64,000 bases of DNA from Hyphomicrobiales bacterium (GCA_900473185.1 UCKU01000013.1:124001-188000); one strand, 5' to 3'. Shown: positions 8,767-18,714, counted from the stretch's first letter. Notes: generated by a model not told the origin, from the letters alone. A program made the numbers and translations.

Positions 8767-9648
8767 TCAGAGTGGAACGGGAGCAGGCAGCTCGAAACTC
8801 GCGTTATAGAACCAAGGTGTGTGCGCGAGCGCATGATACATTGTACGATTCCAGCCGTTGACATCAAACCATTGGCTCGCAGCGCCTTCGGCGAGATGTG
8901 CTTGGAAGCCCTCGGGTGACAGGTTTCGCAAGCTTCCCTTCCGACTGTCGATAACCTTTGCAAGCTCAGCCCCAGCCAGCACGCTGTAGCGATAGGCGAG
9001 GTTGTAGTCAATAAAGTGGCTGAGGAGGCGTTCCCGCTCCACAGGCTGCCAAGTTTGTGGCGGAGCGCAAATATATTGAAGCCCTATCGGATTGCCGTTC
9101 TGCACAGTCGCATAGATCCATCGCTCGTTGAAAAACTTCGGGTCATCGAGGTAAGGGTGAAGCGGTTGTTGTCCCGGCTGAACTCCAAACGAACTACTCT
9201 TTCCCGTATTGCAGTCCTTGCAGCAGGGGACAAGGTTCGCGGGGAGAACCGAATACAACGGAAATCCAGATTTCGGTAGGTAATGATCCAACGTTGTTAC
9301 AATCCCAACCCCTCCGCAAAAGGGGCACTTACCGTTCGCCGCAACCATGATTTCATCGTAGGTCGCCCTAGCTGCCATGGAGGTGGGCACCATGTAGCTG
9401 CTGTAAAGGTCAGTTAGATTGCTTTTCGAAAGGGAGCCGACGACGATAGCGTCGGCCTGGCCCCATGCTGCTCGCGGGAGACTGCACCATGTTTTTTCCT
9501 GCGACGCGGCTGAATAAGCGCTGATCGCCTCGACCATGTGGTGATGGTTCGCGATGTAATTGGCGCGAGCGAGCGGATCCGGAACGGCGTTCACGCAGGT
9601 AAAAAAAACATCGGCAGCCCCGTGCGGCGGCAAAGATAGCTGCTTCAT
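8767..9648 (-). CDS. HNH endonuclease, PtuB-like partner of the upstream ATPase
   Basis: A 293-residue protein with a central HNH/zinc-finger nuclease: CPFC at 108-111, TLDHYLPK with the catalytic D-H near 121-122, and NLVPCCKDCN as the second cysteine knuckle. The flanks show no domain I recognise. Its ATG overlaps the TGA of the ATPase gene (9645-9648), so the two are translationally coupled. An ABC-like ATPase followed by an HNH nuclease is the architecture of Septu anti-phage systems (PtuA-PtuB). That assignment rests on architecture, not on a search. Confidence 0.82.
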   Translation of the reverse strand: MKQLSLPPHGAADVFFTCVNAVPDPLARANYIANHHHMVEAISAYSAASQEKTWCSLPRAAWGQADAIVVGSLSKSNLTDLYSSYMVPTSMAARATYDEIMVAANGKCPFCGGVGIVTTLDHYLPKSGFPLYSVLPANLVPCCKDCNTGKSSSFGVQPGQQPLHPYLDDPKFFNERWIYATVQNGNPIGLQYICAPPQTWQPVERERLLSHFIDYNLAYRYSVLAGAELAKVIDSRKGSLRNLSPEGFQAHLAEGAASQWFDVNGWNRTMYHALAHTPWFYNASFELPAPVPL

Positions 9649-11180
9649 GAACGACGTAGATCCGACTTTGGTGCCGAAAGCATTGCGCGGAGTATTCCCC
9701 GTGCTTCCTGACCGAGCTGGCCGTTATACTCGGCCAAGATTGTGTCGTAGTCGCCACCTCCGAGGACGTCGATCTCAAGTAGGGAGTGAAACCCTGATTT
9801 CGAGACCTCCAACCCGAACACCTCACGCGTCAAGATACCCACGTTTTCCCCGAATGTTTCAATGTTGGGGCGCTGGGCAGATAGAGCCGAGCGAGCACGC
9901 GTGATTACGGTTACGCACGATCGGGGAACCTCCTGCAGAACGACCGGCGAGTGCGTTGCAACGATGGCCACTCCGTTTCGGTTATGCAAAAGCTCACTAA
10001 GTGCACGCGTAAAGGCCGACAGGAGCGGCGGATGCAGATGGCTCTCAGGCTCGTCCAATAAAACGAGCGTCTTTTCTTCTACCCTAGCCACCAACTTCGA
10101 AACAGTCAGGAGCACCAGGGCGTGCCCTGCGCTCATATTCGAAACGAGCCATTGCCCTGCACGCTGCCTGTCAGTGTCGCTGTAATTTACGAGGGCAGGC
10201 AGTTCCATTTGAGCAAAGTTGTCGTCGGATTCCAACGTCCTGATAGCTCTGAGCCAACGGTCTCGTTTCCTAGAATCTGCAAAACATTCGTTCAGGCTGT
10301 TCAAGCATTCCGATCTCAAGGAAGATAGTGACTTCAGCTTCCCTGTAGGGTCTCCAGGATCTTTGAGCCCGATGTAGGAGTAACGCGTTCCTCGTTCTGG
10401 ATCGGTTTGTTCAAGCGGAGGTGTGAACGGATCGAATGCGCTGAATGAGACAGATACCAGGCTCGAAAAATACGTTGACGACAAAGCGGTCGCCAGCTGG
10501 AACGGGTCGTTTGTCGAGAACCCGCCAAGGGTCTCGGTACCTTGCATGATTAACTTGATCATGTCGTTCAACAGAGTCGTTTTGCCCACGCCGTTACGGC
10601 CGATAATGGCATGGATGTTTGTGCTAGGTTTCGACCCAGCTGTCACCGCGAAATTCAAGGTGATCTTAGCGAAGCGGTCAGTTTGCGGGCGCACATAATC
10701 GAACTGGAAATCCGTCAGTGGGGCGTCGCCCGCCAAAACCCTCTTATACTGGTCTGTCACTACTGAGATGCTGACGTACCGCAAAAGCGAGGTCTTGAAG
10801 ACTTCTTGCCCCGACGCTTGATCCATGGCGGCGTTGTCGAAAACGATGTCTCGAAGGCCTCGAAGGAAATTTGCCCGGCACGACGGCGAAACGCTGCTAA
10901 GGATGCGGTAATATTCAACGTCTGTGCCAAGAGAGAAATACTCTTCACCCAATCCCTCAAAGTTGGAAAGAAGGGTCATATAAGTATCTGTCTGAGTGGT
11001 CTGCCCCACAAACCCGATCTTGGTGTCGCCTAGCTCATACTTTTGGCCGAATTCGTCGAAAAGGGTGACGTTGAACATCGTGACGAAACGATAATCATTC
11101 CAATGATCAATCCAAAGGTACGCGTGATCGGACCCTTGTGCGGGGACGCGTTGATTGCGGGGGACAATGGAAAAATGCAA
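9645..11180 (-). CDS. ABC/SMC-like AAA ATPase, PtuA-like
   Basis: A 511-residue P-loop ATPase of the AAA_21/OLD-like ABC type: Walker A GRNGVGKTT (194-202), signature-like SAGHALVLL (350-358), Walker B TLVLLDEPES (371-380) and H-loop ATHSP (408-412). A roughly 190-residue N-terminal region precedes the P-loop, which is longer than in a bare ATPase domain. It is coupled to the HNH gene by a four-base overlap, as in Septu pairs. No TOPRIM domain is visible, which argues against OLD/Gabija. Start codon 11180 lacks a strong ribosome site; ATG at residue 35 is an alternative. Confidence 0.82.
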   Translation of the reverse strand: MHFSIVPRNQRVPAQGSDHAYLWIDHWNDYRFVTMFNVTLFDEFGQKYELGDTKIGFVGQTTQTDTYMTLLSNFEGLGEEYFSLGTDVEYYRILSSVSPSCRANFLRGLRDIVFDNAAMDQASGQEVFKTSLLRYVSISVVTDQYKRVLAGDAPLTDFQFDYVRPQTDRFAKITLNFAVTAGSKPSTNIHAIIGRNGVGKTTLLNDMIKLIMQGTETLGGFSTNDPFQLATALSSTYFSSLVSVSFSAFDPFTPPLEQTDPERGTRYSYIGLKDPGDPTGKLKSLSSLRSECLNSLNECFADSRKRDRWLRAIRTLESDDNFAQMELPALVNYSDTDRQRAGQWLVSNMSAGHALVLLTVSKLVARVEEKTLVLLDEPESHLHPPLLSAFTRALSELLHNRNGVAIVATHSPVVLQEVPRSCVTVITRARSALSAQRPNIETFGENVGILTREVFGLEVSKSGFHSLLEIDVLGGGDYDTILAEYNGQLGQEARGILRAMLSAPKSDLRRS

Positions 11181-11299
11181 ATGCGTTATCTTTCAAGCTA
11201 CTTGAGTATGGGCCGACTGCGGCGAGCCAGGGGCCGAGTATTTAAACCCCAGAGTAGAGCATTTATCAATGCATGGCTGCCGCGCCACTTCTGCAAGAA

Positions 11300-12682
11300 C
11301 TAGCTAATGTGCTGAGTGGCGCGGCGAGTCATTCGAAGAACAATCGAGACCGAGGCAAGCGCCGCCAGCACCAAAAGGCCAACGATCCCTAGCACAATAG
11401 CCGCATTGATGTACGGTTTGAGGTCGAGGGCCGCCGCGCCGAGCCTGGCTTTTCGCACGTCATCCGGCATGACCGAGGAGCGTTGCCCGCCAAAACGATC
11501 CACCGCATAGTTCGCGACGGCTGCAATTTCTGTGTCGCTCAGTGACTTTCCAAACGCAGGCATGCGCATTCGCCCCACCGCAGTATTCGCAGACGCTCCG
11601 TTGAGGACCACCTGTATGAGGTTCATGGCCTGGAGGTCGTTGACAGCTCCGCTTCCTTTGAGATCAGCATGAGGTGTCTGCATACCCATGCCGTCCCAAC
11701 CGTGGCAGCTGGCGCACGAGCCCTCGAACACAGTTCGTCCAAGCGTGTTAATACCGCCCGGAACATACGCAGCGTCGTGCAGTGCGGTCGGGTTGGTATT
11801 CACGACAGGATCGTGCTCGGCCGACTGAGGCGGCAGGGACCGAAGATAGACCGCGAGAGCATGGATGTCCGGCTGAGTGAGGTGGCTTAAACTCAGCCTG
11901 ACGACTTCCTCCATCGGTCCAGCGGCTGCCCCACGTCCATCGGCATGGCCCGTGGACAGGTAAGATTCGAGCTGTTCATTACTCCAGCTGCCCAACCCAC
12001 GGTCCTTGTCGGAGGTCAGATTGTATGCCCGCCAACCCTCGATCTCTGCGCCCGCAAAGGCACGACTTGTATTCAACCCGAAGGAAAGGGTGCGCGGCGT
12101 ATGGCATTCGCCACAATGACCCAGCGCATTTGCCAGATAGTTGCCTCGGTTCCAGTCGTCGCTTTGCGTGGGATCTGGTGAGAACCTCTTGTCGACCAAG
12201 TTCACAAGATTCCAGAACGCCATTCCCCAGCGTTGGTTGAACGGAAAGGCGAGCGTGTTTTCCTTTGCTTCCTGTTCAACAGGTGGAAGGCTGAAGAGAT
12301 AAGCCTTGATCGCTAGCGCATCGTCCCGACTCAAACCTGTATATGAGGCGTAAGGAAACGCGGGATAGAGATGCTCGCCGTCTTTTCCAATCCCTTGGTG
12401 GAGCGCCCGTACGAATTCGTCGTCAGACCATCCACCAATGCCGGTTTTAACGTCGGGTGTAATGTTCGGGGAAAAGATGACGCCAAAGGGCAGCGTGAAC
12501 GGACGGCCGCCAATGTAAGGCTTGCCCCCCTCGACGGTGTGGCAGGCTTCACAATCTGCAGCGTGGGTCAGGTATTCACCGCGCTTGATGAGGTCCGCAT
12601 TCCCCGACGTTTGCGCCAAGGCGGGGCTGACAAGACAGAGCCCGGCGACCATGGCAAAGGCCGCGATAGTGAAGTTTCTCAT
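11300..12682 (-). CDS. Triheme membrane-anchored cytochrome c, electron acceptor of IorAB-type dehydrogenase
   Basis: A 460-residue exported cytochrome with a signal peptide (cleavage near ALAQ at 21-24), three heme motifs CEACH (44-48), CGECH (190-194) and CASCH (323-327), and one C-terminal membrane helix near 430-450. Such triheme subunits take electrons from periplasmic alcohol or aldehyde dehydrogenases to the quinone pool or an oxidase. Its start overlaps the stop of the molybdopterin subunit (12679-12682), giving the operon order small subunit, large subunit, cytochrome. Confidence 0.93.
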   Translation of the reverse strand: MRNFTIAAFAMVAGLCLVSPALAQTSGNADLIKRGEYLTHAADCEACHTVEGGKPYIGGRPFTLPFGVIFSPNITPDVKTGIGGWSDDEFVRALHQGIGKDGEHLYPAFPYASYTGLSRDDALAIKAYLFSLPPVEQEAKENTLAFPFNQRWGMAFWNLVNLVDKRFSPDPTQSDDWNRGNYLANALGHCGECHTPRTLSFGLNTSRAFAGAEIEGWRAYNLTSDKDRGLGSWSNEQLESYLSTGHADGRGAAAGPMEEVVRLSLSHLTQPDIHALAVYLRSLPPQSAEHDPVVNTNPTALHDAAYVPGGINTLGRTVFEGSCASCHGWDGMGMQTPHADLKGSGAVNDLQAMNLIQVVLNGASANTAVGRMRMPAFGKSLSDTEIAAVANYAVDRFGGQRSSVMPDDVRKARLGAAALDLKPYINAAIVLGIVGLLVLAALASVSIVLRMTRRATQHIS

Positions 12683-14964
12683 TCGGTGCCTCCGGAGCTG
12701 GGGTTGCCCGTAATTGTGGCGATGGCTCCCAGGGCAAGCGATATGCCAGCAGTAGGAGCAAGGCTTCCGAGAACTGGCTTGTCCGATGATTGAGACACAA
12801 GCTTTGTGTGGTCGAACGGTGTTGACCTTAGGCGGACACCCGTCGCTGCAAACACCGCGTTGCCAAGGGCGGGGAATGCTGACGCTGTTCCTACCTCGCC
12901 TATGCCGCCTGGATTTTCGGCGCTTTGAATATGATGGACCGCCATGCGTGGCGCTTCGTCGATCCGCAAAATGCGATAGTCGTGGAAATTGCTCTGGACG
13001 GTTTTGCCGCCTTCGAACTCAATTCCGCTGAACAACGCGGCGGATAGTCCGAACAAGGTGCCACCCTCGATTTGGGCCACCATCGTGTCTGGGTTGACCG
13101 TGAAGCCGCAATCGATGGCGGCCGTGGCCCTAATCAGTTTGATTGTACCTTCAGGCCAGACCGCCACTTCCACGACGAGTGCGCAGAAGCTGCCAAATGC
13201 CTGATGAAGGCTGACACCGCGTCCGTGTCGCGCGGGCAGGGGAGTCGACCAATCCGACTCTTTCGCGGCGAGATTGAGGACCGCAAGAGCACGGGGGTTA
13301 TGGGCGAGCATCTTCGCGCGATACTCGATGGGATCTTGGCCAGCCTTATGGGCAAGCTCGTCAATGAACGTTTCGATGACAAAGACGTTGTGGGCGGGCC
13401 CCACGCCCCGCCACCAAGAGAACGGCAGACCTTTCGGGGGATCATGGCGCACCCAATCCACTCGCCGCTTTGGAATGTCGTATGGGATCTCAACGGAACC
13501 TTCGACGACATCGCTGTCCAGCCCGTTCGACCCCATGGCCGCAGGCGCGAACCGGGCAAGTACCGAGCCGCCTGTCGTGCGGTGCCACATTGCGATTGGC
13601 AGACCGCCGGGCCCAAGCGCCGCCGATACATGATCATGATACGCGGGCCTGAAATAGTCTTGTCGGATGTCCTCTTCACGGCTCCAGACGACTTGCAGGG
13701 GATAGTCAACTTGCTTGGCAAACTCGGTGGCTTGCGCGATTGAATCCGCTTCAAGGCGGCGACCAAAACCACCGCCAATCAGCTGATTGTGCATCCGGAC
13801 CTTGTCTTGGGGCAGACCGGTTATCTGCGCGGCGAGCATTACCGCCGTGGCAGGAACTTGTGTCCCGCACCAGATATCGCAGCCATCAGGCTGGACGTGA
13901 ACAATGGTGTTGATGGGTTCCATGGTGGCGTGCGCCAGGAAGGGAAGCTCGTATGTGGCGTCGACACGTTTGGTGCCTTTCGAAAGGCCCTCGATCGCGC
14001 CTTCTTGGTCCAATGCCACAATAGCCGTTCCATCCTTGGACGCGGCGACCAGTTCGTTTCGTATGGATGCGGTTGAGACGTTAATGTTGTCTCCGTCGTC
14101 CCAAATGATTTTTAGCGCCGCAGCCGAACGGAGAGCTGACCAGGTGTTGTCGGCGACTGCCGCGATCGCATTCTCGATTTTTATAACCTTGATGAAGCCC
14201 GGGATATTCAACGCGTCCGATTCATCGACCGATTTGAGTCGGCCACCGAACACTGGCGAGGCAATAACACTGGCGACCTTCATACCGGGGACGCGAACAT
14301 CCAATCCAAATATAGCGGAACCATCGACTTTGCCCGGCATGTCGACACGCTTCGATGACTTCCCTACCAGTTTGAAGTTTGCTGGATCTTTTAGGGTAAC
14401 GTCAGCTGGGGGTGGCAGTACCGCCGCTTCAGACGCGATCTCGGTATATGCGAGGGACCGGCCAGTCTCACTGTGCGAAACCCTTCCGTCCGCCGCGATA
14501 CAGCCCATCGGATCAACTTTCCAGCGATTGGCCGCCGCTGTCACCAACATCATTCGGGCGGTGGCTCCGGCTTTCCTTAGAGGTTCCCACCAGCTTCTGA
14601 TCGACGTCGATCCCCCCGTACCTTGGAAATGCAGGAGCGGCGTCATATAGAGTTCTGGGTTAGGGGGCGCTGGCACGACCTTGATCTGGTCGATGCGAAC
14701 TTCAAGCTCCTCCGCGATAAGCATGGCTTCGGCGGTATATATCCCTTGTCCCATTTCCACGTTCGGGATGATGAAAGTTATATCCTGTGCATCGATGCTA
14801 ATGAAGCCGCTTGGCATCAAAGCTTTTCCGGTTGCTGACATGGGAGCCGTGCCGGGAGCGAGATTGGCGGCCTTTAGTTTTGTCGCGACTGGGAGAGCGA
14901 AGCCTAAAACCAATGCGCCCTTTAGCAGCGAGCGGCGTGAGATGTCGGAAGCGGCCTTGCTCAT
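12679..14964 (-). CDS. iorB: Molybdopterin-binding large subunit, isoquinoline 1-oxidoreductase beta-like
   Basis: A 761-residue xanthine dehydrogenase-family catalytic subunit. The N-terminus has a twin-arginine signal (SRRSLLKG, residues 9-16), so the folded enzyme is exported with its cofactor. [18 protein letters not shown] and GVGPAHN are landmarks of the IorB/aldehyde dehydrogenase branch. With the [2Fe-2S] subunit and the cytochrome it probably oxidises an aldehyde or N-heterocycle in the periplasm. Overlaps of four bases on both sides show a coupled operon. The real substrate is not known, and the symbol names the family only. Confidence 0.92.
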   Translation of the reverse strand: MSKAASDISRRSLLKGALVLGFALPVATKLKAANLAPGTAPMSATGKALMPSGFISIDAQDITFIIPNVEMGQGIYTAEAMLIAEELEVRIDQIKVVPAPPNPELYMTPLLHFQGTGGSTSIRSWWEPLRKAGATARMMLVTAAANRWKVDPMGCIAADGRVSHSETGRSLAYTEIASEAAVLPPPADVTLKDPANFKLVGKSSKRVDMPGKVDGSAIFGLDVRVPGMKVASVIASPVFGGRLKSVDESDALNIPGFIKVIKIENAIAAVADNTWSALRSAAALKIIWDDGDNINVSTASIRNELVAASKDGTAIVALDQEGAIEGLSKGTKRVDATYELPFLAHATMEPINTIVHVQPDGCDIWCGTQVPATAVMLAAQITGLPQDKVRMHNQLIGGGFGRRLEADSIAQATEFAKQVDYPLQVVWSREEDIRQDYFRPAYHDHVSAALGPGGLPIAMWHRTTGGSVLARFAPAAMGSNGLDSDVVEGSVEIPYDIPKRRVDWVRHDPPKGLPFSWWRGVGPAHNVFVIETFIDELAHKAGQDPIEYRAKMLAHNPRALAVLNLAAKESDWSTPLPARHGRGVSLHQAFGSFCALVVEVAVWPEGTIKLIRATAAIDCGFTVNPDTMVAQIEGGTLFGLSAALFSGIEFEGGKTVQSNFHDYRILRIDEAPRMAVHHIQSAENPGGIGEVGTASAFPALGNAVFAATGVRLRSTPFDHTKLVSQSSDKPVLGSLAPTAGISLALGAIATITGNPSSGGTE

Positions 14965-15413
14965 AGGGTCACGGCCTCTTTTATTGCGCGTCTAATTCGC
15001 TCGTAGGTCGCGCATCGACAAATGTTGCCAGACATCGCGGCATCGATTTCGGAATCAGTGGGAGTGGGCACATGTGCGAGGAGAGCAGCCGCGGACATGA
15101 TCTGCCCCGACTGACAGTAGCCGCATTGCGCCACCTCCTCTTGGAGCCAAGCGGTCTGTATACGGCGTCCGGCGTCGGTCCCTCCAACGGCTTCAATGGT
15201 CGTGACGTCGCGCTCGCCAACGGCTGAAACGGGCATCACGCACGATCGAACGGCGCGGCCGTCGATATGAACGGTACACGCTCCGCACTGGGCAATGCCG
15301 CAACCGTATTTTGTGCCCGTCATTCCCAGGAGGTCCCTGATGACCCAGAGAAGCGGCATGTCGCTCGGGGCTTCGACCTCCACCGCTTGGCCGTTGACCT
15401 TGATCGATGTCAT
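14961..15413 (-). CDS. iorA: [2Fe-2S] small subunit, isoquinoline 1-oxidoreductase alpha-like
   Basis: A 150-residue protein with both [2Fe-2S] clusters of this family: [14 protein letters not shown] for the plant-type cluster, and CGYCQSG with GNICRC for the second. It has no signal peptide and is probably co-exported with the Tat-targeted large subunit. First gene of the three-gene operon. An operator-like GCTTCA-N5-TGAAGT repeat lies 65 bases upstream, which links the operon to the electrophile-handling genes nearby. Confidence 0.93.
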   Translation of the reverse strand: MTSIKVNGQAVEVEAPSDMPLLWVIRDLLGMTGTKYGCGIAQCGACTVHIDGRAVRSCVMPVSAVGERDVTTIEAVGGTDAGRRIQTAWLQEEVAQCGYCQSGQIMSAAALLAHVPTPTDSEIDAAMSGNICRCATYERIRRAIKEAVTL

Positions 15414-15477
15414 GAAAATCGCCTTCTAATTTGGAAGGAAGCCGCACAGACTTAATAGGTCCGCACGATACGTCAGC

Positions 15478-15494
15478 GCTTCAATAAATGAAGT
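15478..15494. promoter_or_regulatory. Operator-like repeat GCTTCA-N5-TGAAGT (family A, site 2)
   Basis: GCTTCA 15478-15483, ATAAA, TGAAGT 15489-15494, upstream of the iorA start at 15413. It runs directly into a second palindrome, TAATAC-TGAC-GTATTA at 15494-15509. Confidence 0.6.
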
Positions 15495-15509
15495 AATACT
15501 GACGTATTA
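15494..15509. promoter_or_regulatory. Second palindrome TAATAC-TGAC-GTATTA at iorA promoter
   Basis: A perfect six-base inverted repeat with a four-base centre adjoins the family A site. TAATAC and GTATTA also flank the family A site at 21032, so these arms may be part of a larger recognition element. Confidence 0.45.
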
Positions 15510-15584
15510 TTGTGGGTCAGTGATCGACCAGGGCGCCCGGATATGGCGCGACGCTGGGCACGGGGTGAGGCGCGACGTTCTCCC

Positions 15585-16388
15585 TTACGGCTGAATGCCC
15601 TCAATGTGCATGAGGTCGTCGGTCGATTGTGCTGCTTCGTCAATCAGGTTCGCTACAGCCAGCGGATTGGACGCCATTACAACGTGAGACGCGCCAGCAA
15701 TGACATCGGTCTTCCGGGATTCAGCTCTCTCGGCCATCCAGCCCAAGCCTTTTGGTGGCAAGCAGAGGTCGGCATCGCCGTAGACGAAGTAAGATGGGAT
15801 TGTCTTCCATAGTGGCTGGCCAGAGGCCCCATTCAATGCGCTTCCTGCGGCATGTCTTTGCGTCGCAGCCATGAGGGCAGCGTCGGCCTCGCTCATATCC
15901 GCTGCGAATTGGGTGTGAAACTTGTCTTCTCGGATCCAGAGGTCAACATCGCCGCCGTCGAGCGATATCGGTTGCCCAAGCGCCTGCTCCAGCGTGCTGC
16001 CCGGAAACTTTGCGGCCAACGAAGCACCGCTTTCACCCTCATCTGGAGCGAATGCGGCGACATAGACTAGCGCCTTGATGTTTCCGCTATCCTTTACATT
16101 GCTTATCACCTGGCCTCCATACGAGTGCCCGACCAGAACAACCGGGCCCTCTACAGCGGCGACGACCCGCGATACAGTCGCGGCGTCACCATCTACGGAA
16201 CGGAGAGGATTCGGGGTTGCAATGGTTGTATAGCCTCGCTTCTGAAGCTCGACGATGACGCCACTCCAGCTGGCGGACTCCGCGAAGGCTCCATGAACGA
16301 GGACGACGGTTGGCTTACGGGCTGTATTTTCCAAGGGGCTATCCTTTGATCGATTTTGACGCGGCTCGCGAATGTCATCTGAGCGCAA
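15585..16388 (-). CDS. Alpha/beta hydrolase
   Basis: A 267-residue alpha/beta-hydrolase: oxyanion loop VHGAFAESASW (31-41), nucleophile elbow GHSYGG with Ser89, a late acidic residue near YGDADLCLPP and the catalytic His in GASHVVM. It belongs to the EstC/methylesterase-like branch that hydrolyses small esters. The first 20 residues are charged and unconserved-looking, so the true start may be further in. It sits three bases after the enoyl-CoA hydratase gene and is probably in one transcript with it and osmC. Confidence 0.88.
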   Translation of the reverse strand: MRSDDIREPRQNRSKDSPLENTARKPTVVLVHGAFAESASWSGVIVELQKRGYTTIATPNPLRSVDGDAATVSRVVAAVEGPVVLVGHSYGGQVISNVKDSGNIKALVYVAAFAPDEGESGASLAAKFPGSTLEQALGQPISLDGGDVDLWIREDKFHTQFAADMSEADAALMAATQRHAAGSALNGASGQPLWKTIPSYFVYGDADLCLPPKGLGWMAERAESRKTDVIAGASHVVMASNPLAVANLIDEAAQSTDDLMHIEGIQP

Positions 16389-16391
16389 TGG

Positions 16392-17216
16392 CTATTCCGA
16401 AACCTCTCCGAGCAGCCGTCCGAAGTTGAGTTCCGTGTCGCCGCGGGTCTGCATTCCGCTCTTAGCGATTGCACCGATCCGCTTTTTGTTCTCAGGATCT
16501 TGTGCGCCAATCCCGAACAGGTCGGAGTCCCGACGAAAATCGTCCTCGGACGCGAGATTGATAGCGCTCATGCGCTCCTTGATTGCCTGAACGCCACCAG
16601 CCGGGAAATGGGCGATCCGCTTGGCAAGCGAAGCGACGAATGGTGCTAACTCGGCGTCGGGGAGGGACCGGTTGATCCACCCGTATCGTTCAGCGGTGTC
16701 CGCATCAAAGTCGTTTGAGCTGAGGAGGGCTTCAAGTGCTCTGCCGCGGCCCATGAGGCGGGCGAGATGCTGAATCCCCCCAGCGCCTGGAGATAGCCCG
16801 AAACCCGCTTCGATCTGCCCAAATATCGCGCGTTCCCGGGAGGCAAAGCGCATATCGCATGCCAAGGCGAATTCGCTACCGGCGCCGCGTGCTCGTCCCG
16901 AAATCTGAGCGATCGTAACCGCCTTTGAAAGGCTGAGGCGACGAAACAAAAGTCCGATAGAGGGCTCGCCCACCAATTGTGCGGCAATCTGGCGATACTC
17001 CGCGATCTTCGTCATGTCGACGTGAGGAATAAAGAAGTCAGGATCGGCGCTAGAAAAGACAACGACGCGTGGCCCATCCTCTTCATCCAGCTTCGGGATC
17101 AGCGTGACCAAGTCCTGTACTAGAGCCGGACCCAACAGGTTCATCGGAGGGCTGTCGATCTCCGCAAAGAGAACGCCATTCTCGAAACGAGTTCTGAGAG
17201 TTTGGTAATCAGTCAT
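16392..17216 (-). CDS. Enoyl-CoA hydratase/isomerase family protein
   Basis: A 274-residue crotonase-fold protein. SGRARGAGSEFALACDMRFA is the oxyanion-hole and active-site region, followed by IEAGFGLSPGAGG. The insert VDMTKIAEY and the late arrangement resemble enoyl-CoA hydratase-like proteins of unknown substrate. Crotonase glutamates are not both in their usual places, so hydratase activity is uncertain. It lies 32 bases after osmC and just before the alpha/beta hydrolase gene on the same strand. Confidence 0.85.
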   Translation of the reverse strand: MTDYQTLRTRFENGVLFAEIDSPPMNLLGPALVQDLVTLIPKLDEEDGPRVVVFSSADPDFFIPHVDMTKIAEYRQIAAQLVGEPSIGLLFRRLSLSKAVTIAQISGRARGAGSEFALACDMRFASRERAIFGQIEAGFGLSPGAGGIQHLARLMGRGRALEALLSSNDFDADTAERYGWINRSLPDAELAPFVASLAKRIAHFPAGGVQAIKERMSAINLASEDDFRRDSDLFGIGAQDPENKKRIGAIAKSGMQTRGDTELNFGRLLGEVSE

Positions 17217-17248
17217 TGTCGGCCTTCGCCTCCATCTTGGCAGGGCGC

Positions 17249-17671
17249 TCAGTCAATGAGCTGGGCTTCGAGAGTGATTTCGGATTTAAGGGCTTTGGAA
17301 ATCGAGCAATTGGTTCGGGCACGTTCCGCGCAGCCGTCAAACAGCTCTTTCGTTATCCCGGGAGCGCTGGCCCGCGTCGTAATGTGAACGCCCATGATAG
17401 TCGGACGTCCTTCCACGAACTGCAGATCCACGTTGATGGATGTTTCGATCGATTTTGCCTCAAGGCCAATCATTCCGAAATTGTTTGCTAGGGCTTGATT
17501 GAAGCAACCCGCATGTGCGGCGGCCAGTAGCTCTTCGGGGCTGGCACCTGCGGCATCCTCGAAGCGGCTTGCGTAGCTATAGGGAATAGCAGGAAGGGTG
17601 CCGCTCTCCGTCGAGATCGTACCTTTCCCCTTTTTCCAAGTTCCCTTCCAAGTCGACGAACCTACGGGCAT
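17249..17671 (-). CDS. OsmC family peroxiredoxin
   Basis: With the start at 17671 the protein has 140 residues, a usual OsmC length. The redox cysteines are C56 (AAHAGCFNQAL) and C122 (RTNCSISKAL), matching the pair that reduces organic hydroperoxides in OsmC/Ohr proteins. GGAGA lies six bases before the chosen ATG; longer in-frame starts upstream would add a non-family extension. A perfect GCTTCA-N5-TGAAGC repeat 17 bases upstream probably controls it together with the two following genes. Confidence 0.92.
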   Translation of the reverse strand: MPVGSSTWKGTWKKGKGTISTESGTLPAIPYSYASRFEDAAGASPEELLAAAHAGCFNQALANNFGMIGLEAKSIETSINVDLQFVEGRPTIMGVHITTRASAPGITKELFDGCAERARTNCSISKALKSEITLEAQLID

Positions 17672-17687
17672 TTGCGTCTCCGTTATT

Positions 17688-17704
17688 GCTTCAGTTATTG
17701 AAGC
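17688..17704. promoter_or_regulatory. Operator-like repeat GCTTCA-N5-TGAAGC (family A, site 3)
   Basis: GCTTCA 17688-17693, GTTAT, TGAAGC 17699-17704; it begins 17 bases before the osmC start and so probably overlaps its promoter or leader. TAAT follows the right arm, as at four other sites. Confidence 0.62.
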
Positions 17705-17834
17705 TAATATCGTGACGCCGGTTGATTGGCAACCGTTCGGCGCAATCAACACATTTTGATGAGCGGCTATATCGTCGTTACGGGAGGAACCCAACAGCAC
17801 TCATCCGGCGCCCTTGGAGATCTGCCCCCCAATT

Positions 17835-18623
17835 CTAATGGTATCGCGCCGCAATGTGGTCTCGCGATGTATTCGCGGCCACAGCGCTTTCCGCTTTGAC
17901 GTAGGCTTCCCAGTCGCTGATCTGCGGCAACGACGGAATGCAGACCGGCTCTTGCTTTTCCAGCGCTCGAAGGGAGGCAATAACGAGATCATCCGGTTTC
18001 ATGACACGCTCCGGCGGAAAATTCGCGATGTCACCGCCAGCCACAGTGTGGAAATCGGTTGAGACCAATCCCGGCACGAGTAATTGCACCCGTACCCCGG
18101 TGCCTTCCGCTTCCAAGTGCATGTGCCTCGTGAAGGCCATCACGAAATTTTTGGATGCCCCGTAACCTGCGTTACCAGCGAACTGCATGAACGCGGTGCC
18201 GGAGCCGACATTTATAATGCTGCCACGACCTTCAGCGACCATCCGGCCCATCGCGTATCGCGACAAGCGGCTGAGCGCCATAACGTTCACACGAAGCATA
18301 TGATCGAGCGCATCTGCATCGAGTTCGGCAACCTTACCACGGGAAGCGTATCCCGCGTTGTTGATCAATAGGTCGATTGGGGGACCATTCGTGATGCGTG
18401 TCACCACCGTGCTAACACCCTCATCTGTCGAGAGGTCTGCGGACAGAACTTCAACGTCCACACCACTCTCGCTTCGTAGCTTGTCCGCCAAAGCTTCAAG
18501 GAGGTCGGTTCTACGCGCCACCAACACCAGGTCGTGTCCCGTGTGTGCGAGGTGCTCGGCGAAACTCTTTCCGATCCCCGCCGAAGCACCGGTGATTAAC
18601 GCGCTGCGTGTTTGTCTGGTCAT
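17835..18623 (-). CDS. SDR family NAD(P)-dependent oxidoreductase
   Basis: A 262-residue classical SDR: TGASAGIG cofactor loop (11-18), NNAG (88-91), Ser141 and YGASK (154-158). All catalytic residues are present, unlike the SDR at 6885. The C-terminal extension after residue 230 is not a recognised domain. It is probably a carbonyl reductase of the DltE/YqjQ-like group. A degenerate family A repeat lies 40 bases upstream. Confidence 0.92.
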   Translation of the reverse strand: MTRQTRSALITGASAGIGKSFAEHLAHTGHDLVLVARRTDLLEALADKLRSESGVDVEVLSADLSTDEGVSTVVTRITNGPPIDLLINNAGYASRGKVAELDADALDHMLRVNVMALSRLSRYAMGRMVAEGRGSIINVGSGTAFMQFAGNAGYGASKNFVMAFTRHMHLEAEGTGVRVQLLVPGLVSTDFHTVAGGDIANFPPERVMKPDDLVIASLRALEKQEPVCIPSLPQISDWEAYVKAESAVAANTSRDHIAARYH

Positions 18624-18662
18624 AATTTGCCCTGTTGATTAATGCCGATTGTGGGATGCCAA

Positions 18663-18679
18663 GCTACCATGATTGAAGC
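18663..18679. promoter_or_regulatory. Degenerate operator-like repeat (family A, site 4)
   Basis: GCTACC 18663-18668, ATGAT, TGAAGC 18674-18679. The right arm and the five-base spacing match the other sites; three bases of the left arm do not. It lies upstream of the SDR gene ending at 17835. Confidence 0.35.
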
Positions 18680-18714
18680 TTGGGGGACGCAAACCTACGC
18701 TCCCCATTTTGCGA

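Noticed and set aside
9645..11180. OLD/Gabija nuclease for the AAA_21 ATPase
   Set aside because: No TOPRIM domain follows the ATPase and the partner is an HNH nuclease, not a UvrD helicase.
13072..13743. A 223-codon plus-strand frame inside iorB
   Set aside because: The opposite strand encodes conserved molybdopterin-subunit motifs over the whole stretch; the antisense product has an arginine/histidine-rich shadow composition.
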